NCBI GenBank assembly: GCA_028708585.1
Contig: JAQVYO010000085.1
Coordinates: forward strand, 1-6,646
Direction of reading: 5' to 3'
DNA length: 6,646 nt
Origin: Oscillospiraceae bacterium
Lineage (GTDB): Bacteria > Bacillota > Clostridia > Oscillospirales > Oscillospiraceae
The first letter of the stretch is position 1. Every line of letters starts with the position of its first letter. Of the stretch, positions 1 through 4,803 are shown one piece after another. The position numbers and the translations under genes were made by a program. Below the pieces are notes generated by a model. That model did no database searches and was not told the origin of the DNA. It saw only the letters and a program-made list of their open reading frames with translations.

Positions 1-129
1 CGCACAGCGGCACTCGGAAGAATACAGCGGTCTGATCGTACGCGTCGCGGGATACAGCACTATTTTAATCATTAAGACTGGGACCTGCAAAACGAAATCA
101 TCCAGCGCACTGAGCAAACCCGCTTCTAA
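1..129 (+). pseudogene. Glycyl radical enzyme (PFL-like), C-terminal end, frame broken
   Basis: From base 2 the + strand reads HSEEYSGLIVRVAGYS, the C-terminal glycyl radical motif (RVxGYS) of the pyruvate formate-lyase / diol dehydratase / choline lyase superfamily; the radical glycine codon is at 50-52. After GYS the frame is lost. The expected continuation appears one frame over, from base 61: YFNH, a TAA stop at 73-75, then DWDLQNEIIQRTEQTRF and a second TAA at 127-129. Family members continue GYSAYF..L...LQ.EII.RTE, so the data fit a one-base deletion near 59-60 plus a TTA-to-TAA change. Read without the shift, the frame runs through the following hairpin to a TGA at 174-176 with unrelated residues. 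The enzyme body is outside the window, so the substrate is unknown. A sequencing error could explain the shift, but two lesions favour a decayed gene. Confidence 0.8.
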
Positions 130-170
130 AAAACGCCGGTATAAAAGCAAACCTTTTATACCAGCGTTTT
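128..170 (-). terminator. Rho-independent terminator of the DUF134-NifX operon, probably bidirectional
   Basis: Arms 130-147 and 153-170 pair over 17 bp with one mismatch (C137/A163), with a 5-base loop at 148-152. Read on the minus strand the hairpin ends in GGCG followed by six T, right after the NifX-like stop at 177-179. On the + strand the right arm ends in TTTT and runs into a T-rich stretch, so it can also close the glycyl radical enzyme transcript, whose stop overlaps its left foot. Confidence 0.88.
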
Positions 171-176
171 CTTGAT

Positions 177-566
177 TTATTTCTCGGAATGTCCGCAATC
201 ACAAACCGAACCGGAACCTCCGTGCTCATGGCCGTGATCTTTGCATTCCACCTGCGGGTCGAAGACCAGGGTTCCATTCAGATAAGCCTGCACTGCCTGG
301 TCGGCTTCGCCCGTAACCCCTCCCATCAGCTTAATCCCCGCTTCAGCCAGCGCTTTTTTGGCGCCTCCGCCGATTCCGCCGCAAATCAGTTCGTTCACTT
401 GAATCTTTTTTAGAACGTCCGGCAGTGCGCCATGCTTGCTGCCGTTTGTATTAATGGTGGTGGCGGTAACCACGCGGTGCTCCTCAACATCATACACTTT
501 GAAGCGCTCCGACTGGCCGAAATGCTGAAAGATCTGTCCGTTTTCATAGGGTGCTGCAATTCTCAT
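177..566 (-). CDS. NifX/NifB-like dinitrogenase iron-molybdenum cofactor family protein (PF02579)
   Basis: This 129-residue cytoplasmic protein fits the PF02579 fold, which binds or carries Fe-Mo or Mo-Cu-S clusters in NifX, NafY, NifB C-termini and the orange protein ORP. Visible signs are the N-terminal MRIAAPYENGQIFQHFGQS, where HFG is typical, the core CGGIGGGAKKALAEAGI at 62-78, and YLNGTL at 95-100. The last ~22 residues form a His/Cys-rich tail (C108, H111, H113, H115, C122, C124, H126) that probably binds a metal. The ATG at 564-566 has an AGGAGG site (573-578) six bases upstream. It lies 100 bases downstream of the DUF134 gene and ahead of a terminator, so the two probably share an operon. 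No nitrogenase genes are present, so a nitrogen-fixation role is not implied. The family is sure; the ligand and partner are not known. Confidence 0.9.
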   Translation of the reverse strand: MRIAAPYENGQIFQHFGQSERFKVYDVEEHRVVTATTINTNGSKHGALPDVLKKIQVNELICGGIGGGAKKALAEAGIKLMGGVTGEADQAVQAYLNGTLVFDPQVECKDHGHEHGGSGSVCDCGHSEK

Positions 567-666
567 TCATAACCTCCTGCTTTACTGCAAATTTTATATG
601 TTAATCAGGGCTTCCGCCTTGATTCTCACAAGATCAAACTCTTGCCAAAAGATGCGCCGGGGCCGT

Positions 667-1056
667 TTACCGGCCTGTTGGATCCGCATCCCGCTCCGCC
701 GCTTTCCTCCAGCATTTATTTAATGGACAGCCATGCCCAGCGCAGCCTTCCTTCTGCCTTTCACAGACCCGGTAATTTCCCCCGCCAATTTTCAGGCGCT
801 TTTGGTTGACAATGGCGTCGGCAATCTTCCGTCGCGCGCTTTCATAGATCCCGGTGACGGTGGTACGGGCAATCTCCATCTGCCCAGCGCATTTTTCCTG
901 GGTCATTCCCTCCAGGTCAATCAGCCGAATCACTTCATATTCGTCAATGCTCATATATACGGTATACCCTGGGCATTCCTTTTTCCCCACGGCCGGCTCA
1001 AACCCTTGAGATTCGGGCAGGGCGCAGATTTTTCTGCATCTCTGTGGCCTTGGCAT
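667..1056 (-). CDS. DUF134 family predicted DNA-binding protein
   Basis: This 129-residue protein begins MPRPQRCRKICALP, the hallmark start of DUF134 (PF02001). Residues ~36-82 (SIDEYEVIRLIDLEGMTQEK to KIADAIV) form a sigma-region-4-like helix-turn-helix. N-terminal C7 and C11 and a C-terminal cluster (C98, C105, C110, C115) suggest a bound metal or redox sensing. The start at 1054-1056 is chosen over the upstream ATG at 1138-1140 because the family begins at MPRP, a GGAGG site (1065-1069) lies eight bases upstream, and a promoter at 1089-1116 sits inside the longer reading. The gene is followed by the NifX-like gene; DUF134 genes often neighbour PF02579 genes, so it may regulate that metal-cluster protein and itself. 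The DNA target has not been demonstrated. Confidence 0.9.
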   Translation of the reverse strand: MPRPQRCRKICALPESQGFEPAVGKKECPGYTVYMSIDEYEVIRLIDLEGMTQEKCAGQMEIARTTVTGIYESARRKIADAIVNQKRLKIGGGNYRVCERQKEGCAGHGCPLNKCWRKAAERDADPTGR

Positions 1057-1088
1057 TTTAACCGCCTCCGTTTTCCCATCCGAATTCC

Positions 1089-1116
1089 ATTCTACCACGT
1101 TTTCGACATATGTCAA
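1089..1116 (-). promoter_or_regulatory. Sigma-A promoter of DUF134-NifX operon with palindromic candidate operator
   Basis: On the minus strand a perfect TTGACA (1111-1116) is followed, after 16 bases, by TAGAAT (1089-1094, 5 of 6 to consensus). Transcription should start near 1082, about 25 bases before the ATG and just upstream of the ribosome binding site. The perfect 10-bp palindrome GACATATGTC (1105-1114) overlaps the -35 box, a position where a bound regulator would block RNA polymerase. The promoter is well supported; the operator role is inference. Confidence 0.78.
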
Positions 1117-1167
1117 TATTAATCTTTTGAATGATCCCAAGGATTTTTATCAGAAGCTGATATAATT

Positions 1168-1211
1168 GCCAAAGAGCGGATGCTTCCTGGCACATGCATC
1201 CGCTCTTTGGC
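1168..1211 (-). terminator. 16-bp perfect hairpin between the small ORF and the DUF134 gene
   Basis: The arms 1168-1183 and 1196-1211 are exact reverse complements (16 bp, GC-rich centre) with a 12-base loop. It lies 26 bases past the stop of the 51-residue minus-strand ORF and upstream of the DUF134 promoter, which is where a terminator would be expected. Neither strand has a clean run of T after the stem: the minus side continues AATTATATC and the + side TTCGTTGGATTTC. It may instead be a 3'-end stabilising stem or a weak terminator. Confidence 0.45.
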
Positions 1212-1237
1212 TTCGTTGGATTTCATCCAAAAGGCGC

Positions 1238-1393
1238 TTATCCTTCGGCTTCAGCCTCTTTTACAATATCCTCAAGAACATGAATCAGATCATTCAGTGA
1301 ATACAGCTTTACGTCCCGTTCCAGAATGGCATTTTTCAGGTCCACGGATAAAGACTCAAACCGGCCTTTTAAAGAAGGATCTACATAAGACAT
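1238..1393 (-). CDS. Small hypothetical protein, 51 residues
   Basis: The minus strand reads MSYVDPSLKGRFESLSVDLK, continues NAILERDVKLYSLNDLIHVL and ends EDIVKEAEAEG before TAA. It is acidic, rich in Leu, Glu, Asp and Lys, has no cysteine, signal peptide or membrane segment, and should be mostly helical with an amphipathic second half. The ATG at 1391-1393 is preceded by GGGGTGATT (1398-1406), a good Shine-Dalgarno match with the core about six bases away. It is followed by a 16-bp hairpin. I do not recognise a named family; it resembles short helical hypothetical proteins seen in Clostridia, from memory only. It reads away from the dehydrogenase gene at 1558. Coding is likely because of the ribosome binding site and protein-like composition, but a function cannot be given. 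Confidence 0.68.
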   Translation of the reverse strand: MSYVDPSLKGRFESLSVDLKNAILERDVKLYSLNDLIHVLEDIVKEAEAEG

Positions 1394-1463
1394 TCCTAAT
1401 CACCCCGAAGCTATCATTCCCAAATTTTTTCAGACTATGAGCGCTGGATAACGGCCTGCGGTC

Positions 1464-1501
1464 TTCTATACCAGAACTTTCTTTGTTAAACCTTGTATAG
1501 T
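1464..1501. promoter_or_regulatory. Candidate divergent promoter region between the small ORF and the dehydrogenase
   Basis: The 164-base gap 1394-1557 carries two inverted -10-like hexamers: TATAGA on the minus strand (1464-1469) and TATAGT on the + strand (1496-1501), as part of the inverted repeat CTATAC / GTATAG (1466-1471, 1495-1500). Neither has a convincing -35 at 16-18 bases. On the minus strand GTTTAA (1486-1491) with 12 bases to TGGTAT resembles a sigma-B-type promoter, but many Clostridia lack sigma-B. Promoters must lie in this gap; these exact boxes are tentative. Confidence 0.25.
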
Positions 1502-1557
1502 TTGGAGGCGATTTTCAAAATAATAAGAAATCAAAACGTATCAACGGAGGAATAAAC

Positions 1558-2451
1558 ATGTCAAGCAGCACCGCAACCTATCAAAAGCCGGTCCCCGAAA
1601 CTCCTCAGGGCTTCCCCCCCCAGCATCAGCCCGCACATCCGGGAAACCAGCAGGAAATGGCTCCCACCCCATTGGTGGACAACCCTCTTTATATCGGGTC
1701 CAATAAATTACAGGACCGGGTGGCAATTATCACAGGGGGAGACAGCGGAATCGGTCAGGCCACGGCCATCGCCTTCGCCAAGGAAGGCGCGGATGTGGCG
1801 GTCCTTTATCTCAGCAGCGACGCGGACGCTGCCGTCACAAAAAACATGGTGGAAACTCACGGCAGGCGCTGCGGCCTTTACCGCTGCGATCTCAGAGAGG
1901 AACAGGCTTCCGCCCATGCGGTGGACCAGGTGATGAAAGACTTCGGCCGCATTGATATTCTGGTGAACAACGCCGGAGTTCAGTATCCGCAAAACAGCAT
2001 TGAGGATATTACCGCCCAGCAATTGCAGGAGACGTTCTCCGTCAATATCATGAGCTGCTTTTTTATGATAAAAGCCTGCCTCAAGCATATGAAGCCCGGC
2101 GCCAGCATCATCAACACCTCGTCGATTACCGCCTACAAAGGCCACAAGACACTGATCGACTATTCCGCCACCAAGGGCGCCATCGTTTCTTTCACCCGTT
2201 CCCTTTCCCTTTCCTTGATTTCCCGCGGAATCCGCGTCAACGCCGTGGCCCCCGGTTCGGTTTGGACACCGCTGATTCCGTCCAGCTTTTCCTCACAGGA
2301 TGTGGAGCAATTTGGGAAAAATGCGCCCATCGGCCGCGCAGCGCAACCCTTTGAGCTGGCGCCCACCTATGTGTATCTCGCCAGCGACGACTCCGGTTAT
2401 GTTTCCGGGCAGGTGCTGCATGTAAACGGCGGCACCATAACCGAATCATAA
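1558..2451 (+). CDS. Short-chain dehydrogenase/reductase, YghA/YdaD/YhdF-like (glucose/ribitol dehydrogenase type)
   Basis: This 297-residue protein is a classical NAD(P)-dependent SDR oxidoreductase. The Rossmann cofactor motif TGGDSGIG is at 59-66, D111 is the acidic residue after beta-3, NNAG is at 137-140, N163 is in SVNI, and the catalytic S188/S189, Y202 and K206 form the Ser-Tyr-Lys set. PG at 232-233 follows the active site. An extra ~50-residue Pro/Gln-rich N-terminus (PQGFPPQHQPAHPGNQQE) precedes the fold, as in the E. coli YghA and Bacillus YdaD/YhdF/YhxD group, some of which are general-stress proteins. The substrate is unknown; sugars, polyols or aldehydes are the usual guesses. 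The start has CGGAGG (1545-1550) seven bases upstream. It stands alone, ended by a strong terminator. A run of eight C (1614-1621) lies in codons 19-22 of the extension. Confidence 0.93.
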   Translation: MSSSTATYQKPVPETPQGFPPQHQPAHPGNQQEMAPTPLVDNPLYIGSNKLQDRVAIITGGDSGIGQATAIAFAKEGADVAVLYLSSDADAAVTKNMVETHGRRCGLYRCDLREEQASAHAVDQVMKDFGRIDILVNNAGVQYPQNSIEDITAQQLQETFSVNIMSCFFMIKACLKHMKPGASIINTSSITAYKGHKTLIDYSATKGAIVSFTRSLSLSLISRGIRVNAVAPGSVWTPLIPSSFSSQDVEQFGKNAPIGRAAQPFELAPTYVYLASDDSGYVSGQVLHVNGGTITES

Positions 2452-2472
2452 AGATAAGGTTCCGAACGTCTC

Positions 2473-2505
2473 AGGGGGAAACAATGGGTTTCCCCCTCCT
2501 TTTTT
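2473..2505 (+). terminator. Rho-independent terminator of the dehydrogenase gene
   Basis: A perfect 10-bp stem, AGGGGGAAAC (2473-2482) with GTTTCCCCCT (2488-2497), has a 5-base loop and is followed by CC and six T (2500-2505). It begins 22 bases after the TAA at 2449-2451. Confidence 0.95.
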
Positions 2506-2565
2506 GGGAAGGAAAGCCGGATGCTTGGCTGCCTGCGGCATCAGACGTAAAAATTGAATAAAAGA

Positions 2566-2594
2566 TGGATGATAATTCCTTATGTGGATACAAT
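2566..2594 (+). promoter_or_regulatory. Candidate promoter of the UppS-like gene
   Basis: TGGATG (2566-2571, 3 of 6 to the -35 consensus) and TACAAT (2589-2594, 5 of 6 to the -10) are 17 bases apart. They lie between the upstream terminator and the ATG at 2637. The -35 is weak; the terminator upstream makes some promoter in 2506-2636 necessary. Confidence 0.4.
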
Positions 2595-2636
2595 AAAAAA
2601 AGCTGGCGGAAGAAACATCGCATAAGAAGGTAATAT

Positions 2637-3269
2637 ATGGAAAATTTCAGGAGAATTCCCTCCCATATTGGCATTATTCCAGATGGAAACAGAAGATGGG
2701 CGAAGCAAAACGGATATGAAAAAAAGGACGGGTATGAGCATGGAATCATGCCGGGGTTCGCGCTTTATAAACTGATGCTGGAGTACGGCATCAAAGAAGC
2801 AACTTTTTACGGATTTACTAAGGATAATAACAAACGCGCTCCGGACCAGCGCAGCGCCTTCACCAAAGCATGCGTTGACGCAGTTCATCTTCTGAGCGGA
2901 AAAGACGCAAACCTGCTGGTCATCGGCAATACCGATTCCACCGCGTTTCCAAGGGAGTTATATCCCTATGCAAACAAACGAGTCCATTTTGGCCAAGGGC
3001 TGATCAACTTAAATTTCCTGGTCAACTACGACTGGGAATGGGATTTAAACCACCTGAAGGAGCAGGGGAAGCTGGCCTCCTGGGATATTCCAAGGGTGGA
3101 TTTCATCATCCGTTGGGGCGGCCGCCGGCGTCTCAGCGGGTTCTTGCCGGCGCAATCCGTTTATTCTGATTTTTATATTGTAGATGAATACTGGCCGGAT
3201 TTTCAGAACACTCAATTTCTGGATGCCCTGCGCTGGTATCAGGACTGTGACGTCACCCTGGGCGGATGA
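2637..3269 (+). CDS. Divergent cis-prenyltransferase (undecaprenyl diphosphate synthase family)
   Basis: The family condenses isopentenyl diphosphate onto an allylic diphosphate with Z geometry. Family signs in this 210-residue protein are HIGIIPDGNRRWAK (10-23; D16 is the Mg/diphosphate aspartate), H35 in GYEHG, YGFTKDN (58-64), NY at 130-131, and IIRWGGRRRLSGFLPAQSVYSDFY (157-180), matching the IRTGGE-RISNFLLWQ-AYAELYF block. Differences from E. coli UppS are: 210 rather than ~250 residues, with the middle shortened; the Trp after the FSxEN motif replaced by N65; GGR after ANY replaced by DWE; the second Mg ligand Glu replaced by D178; and the C-terminal RxG motif reduced to LGG. It may be a short-chain or specialised paralogue rather than the cell's main UppS. 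The start has AAGAAGG (2624-2630) six bases upstream. A PAP2 phosphatase follows after 133 bases. Confidence 0.85.
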   Translation: MENFRRIPSHIGIIPDGNRRWAKQNGYEKKDGYEHGIMPGFALYKLMLEYGIKEATFYGFTKDNNKRAPDQRSAFTKACVDAVHLLSGKDANLLVIGNTDSTAFPRELYPYANKRVHFGQGLINLNFLVNYDWEWDLNHLKEQGKLASWDIPRVDFIIRWGGRRRLSGFLPAQSVYSDFYIVDEYWPDFQNTQFLDALRWYQDCDVTLGG

Positions 3270-3332
3270 TTTTATAGGCGTTGCGTCCCCCCCGCGGTCT
3301 GCGCGAAAGGACGGAATTGTGTCCGGGCGCGC

Positions 3333-3361
3333 TTGCGCTTCCCTGCAAATAATGATATATT
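3333..3361 (+). promoter_or_regulatory. Candidate promoter of the PAP2 phosphatase gene
   Basis: TTGCGC (3333-3338) is followed after exactly 17 bases by TATATT (3356-3361, 5 of 6 to consensus), about 41 bases before the ATG at 3403. The -35 matches only its first three bases. The preceding part of the gap (3270-3340) is GC-rich with a run of seven C and has no clear terminator, so read-through from the UppS-like gene is also possible. Confidence 0.45.
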
Positions 3362-3402
3362 AACCAATATGTGAAATAATATAAAAATGGAAGAGACAGA
3401 AC

Positions 3403-4086
3403 ATGGATACTGGATTGCCAAAATACAATCATATTTTTCTTATGAAGCTGAGCTTCTGCCTAAAGAAAAATCTGCACCTTTTATTGGGCGTCGCAGCGTG
3501 GGCCGCTTATATTATTTTATTCTTCATTCTCAAACAAAACATTGAGCCAAAATACTTTATACACTGCCGCCTGGATGATTACATCCCGTTTCTCAAATGG
3601 TTCTATTTGCCCTACGTCTTTTGGTATGTCTATTTGTTTGTCACCCTTTTATATTTTGGCATTACGGACAAAATGCATTACATCCGAATGCAAGTTCATA
3701 TTTTTATGGGTCTGATCGTTTGTTTTTGCGTATTTCTCCTCTATCCAAATGCCATCGATTTTCGCCCTGTGATAACGGAACAGGATTTTCTTTCCCGAAT
3801 GATCTCCGCGATGTTTGCCATCGATAAATCAACCATGGTGACTCCCAGCATGCATGTCTTTTGCGCCTTATGCCTACATATGGGTATTGCAAATGGACCG
3901 CGGACACGCAATCATAAACGGCTGGTCCTCTCCTCTTTTATCGTGATGGTTCTGATTTGTTCGTCTACCGTACTCATCAAACAGCATTCGATTATCGATA
4001 TTTTCTGGGGCGTCGTTCTGGCCGTTTTGCTGTACTTTCCCGTTTACCGCCGCAAACAAAAACCGAAAAACGAATCTTCCCTGTAA
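3403..4086 (+). CDS. PAP2-superfamily integral membrane phosphatase
   Basis: The family dephosphorylates lipid phosphates or prenyl diphosphates at the membrane. This 227-residue protein shows about five hydrophobic segments (roughly 26-44, 66-86, 97-115, 175-191, 197-214) with a basic C-terminal tail (RRKQKPK). The PAP2 motifs are TPSMH (147-151; C2, H151 as acid/base) and STVLIKQHSIID (188-199; C3, with nucleophile H195 and D199). The C1 motif KxxxxxxRP is not complete: only RP at 121-122, after YPNAIDF, is seen, as in the inositol phosphorylceramide synthase-like branch. It has no clear signal peptide beyond the first membrane segment. The start has only a modest site, GGAAGAG (3389-3395), seven bases upstream. 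Base composition is more AT-rich than the flanking genes. Its neighbour suggests a polyprenyl diphosphate or phosphate substrate, but that is inference. Confidence 0.82.
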   Translation: MDTGLPKYNHIFLMKLSFCLKKNLHLLLGVAAWAAYIILFFILKQNIEPKYFIHCRLDDYIPFLKWFYLPYVFWYVYLFVTLLYFGITDKMHYIRMQVHIFMGLIVCFCVFLLYPNAIDFRPVITEQDFLSRMISAMFAIDKSTMVTPSMHVFCALCLHMGIANGPRTRNHKRLVLSSFIVMVLICSSTVLIKQHSIIDIFWGVVLAVLLYFPVYRRKQKPKNESSL

Positions 4087-4396
4087 ATCCCACTCCGCTT
4101 TTTGTCATGATCTTCAAGGATCCATGGTGAAAAGCGGATATTCTTATGCATTTTCGCATGGAAAAAGCAAGTTCATGAATTTTGACTTGCAAATTTTTGA
4201 ATCCCGCCAATTTATCATCGTTCAATCAGGTGGCCGGATCATGGCCCGCTATACGCAAAATATAAAAAAAGTTTCAACGAAAAAAAATTCGGATTTTGAC
4301 CTTTTTCTATCTTTTTCCTGTCCGTGTACGGAAGACATTCCTGGAATCTCCTCAATATTTCAAGAAAAGTTCATTTATTTTTCAAATGAAAACCGC
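4087..4396 (+). other. Intergenic stretch without a convincing gene; possible 3' UTR or small RNA
   Basis: The 310 bases between the PAP2 stop and the palindromic terminator are AT-rich, especially from 4140. Reading frames crossing it have no good start context, and the longest runs straight through the terminator hairpin. A small inverted repeat, GCAAGT / ACTTGC, is at about 4168-4191, followed by AAATTTTTG. No RNA family was recognised. It could be a long 3' UTR of the phosphatase mRNA or hold an unannotated small RNA. Confidence 0.4.
4095..4137 (+). other. Imperfect hairpin just after the PAP2 gene
   Basis: CCGCTTTT (4095-4102) pairs with AAAAGCGG (4130-4137). Inside, TGT/GTG can form three wobble pairs, then CATG and ATC pair with GATC-CATG with one bulged C (4122), leaving a 6-base loop at 4113-4118. 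It starts nine bases past the TAA. No T run follows on either strand, so it is better seen as an mRNA 3' stem than a full terminator. Confidence 0.4.
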
Positions 4397-4440
4397 AAAG
4401 AACCATTGGCTTCAGCTGAAGCCAATGGTTCTTTTTCTTT
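4397..4440 (+). terminator. 38-bp perfect palindrome followed by a T-rich tract
   Basis: Bases 4397-4415 are the exact reverse complement of 4416-4434, 19 bp with no spacer, centred on CAGCTG; in RNA this folds as a long stem with a short loop. The tract CTTTTTCTTTTCC (4431-4443) follows on the + strand, which fits rho-independent termination. On the minus strand the stem is followed only by TTTGCGG, so + is preferred. The nearest + gene ends 310 bases upstream. Confidence 0.75.
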
Positions 4441-4498
4441 TCCTCAGGCTCTCATCTGCAAATGGTTTAAAAAATATTTGCAATTTTATATTTTCCTC

Positions 4499-4527
4499 TT
4501 GCAAAATTTGAATAAAGCCTTTAAAAT
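4499..4527 (+). promoter_or_regulatory. Promoter of gltB
   Basis: TTGCAA (4499-4504, 4 of 6) and TAAAAT (4522-4527, 5 of 6) are spaced by 17 bases, within a very AT-rich stretch and just downstream of the palindromic terminator. Transcription would begin near 4534, leaving a leader of about 270 nt before the gltB ATG. Confidence 0.55.
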
Positions 4528-4533
4528 ATATAA

Positions 4534-4803
4534 CAATTCACTTAGCGTCCGCACCATCTCTCCACTCGTATGAATTCAGGCCGCCTACCCCATGTGTATA
4601 TGCGTTCATACCCTGCCAAAGCGGAACGCATCCGCAACCATTGGCCAAATTGAAACCAGATCCCGCGTGTAGCCGCCGCCCCCCCTCTCTTGCGAATCGA
4701 ACCCGCAGGGAAAGAAGCTTTTTCTTGTCCCAATAACGGGCTTCGCCGATTGAAATTGATTGCTCCAGCTTCGCGTCTTGAGTCTTGAAAGGAATGGTAA
4801 AAC
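4534..4803 (+). other. Long 5' leader of gltB with potential hairpins
   Basis: No known riboswitch or T-box was recognised in these ~270 bases. Composition changes from AT-rich to GC-rich near 4545. Visible structures are an 8-bp perfect inverted repeat, ATGCGTTC (4600-4607) with GAACGCAT (4624-4631), loop 16, and a hairpin at 4708-4731 (GGG, AAGAA / TTCTT, CCC). The CCC at 4729-4731 could instead pair with GGG at 4738-4740, giving two exclusive folds. A 27-codon frame starts at 4570 but has no evident ribosome binding site. A run of seven C lies at 4679-4685. The leader length suggests regulation after transcription start; no ligand is evident. Confidence 0.4.

Noticed and set aside
733..1122. 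Open + strand frame of 129 codons opposite the DUF134 gene
   Set aside because: Fully antisense to a gene of recognised family, no ribosome binding site, no protein-like motif.
1057..1140. Longer N-terminus of the DUF134 protein starting at an ATG at 1138-1140
   Set aside because: The extra 28 residues include the promoter and ribosome binding site, and the family begins at MPRPQR.
1180..1440. Open + strand frame of 86 codons
   Set aside because: It begins inside the 16-bp hairpin and is antisense to the 51-residue ORF, which has the better start signal.
4124..4573. Open + strand frame of 149 codons after the PAP2 gene
   Set aside because: It reads through the palindromic terminator and the gltB promoter; low-complexity AT-driven residues and no family likeness. 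An internal ATG at 4241 with AGGTGG upstream has the same problem.
4401..4645. 10-base word AACCATTGGC shared by the palindrome (4401-4410) and the gltB leader (4636-4645)
   Set aside because: Repeats of this length are expected by chance many times in a window this size.
4694..4703. Minus-strand GGTTCGATTC, like a tRNA T-loop
   Set aside because: Adjacent bases do not form a 5-bp T stem, an acceptor stem or a normal anticodon arm, so no tRNA or convincing remnant can be built.
4794..4803. Alternative ATG at 4794 just before gltB
   Set aside because: It is out of frame with the GltB protein and leads to no recognisable product.
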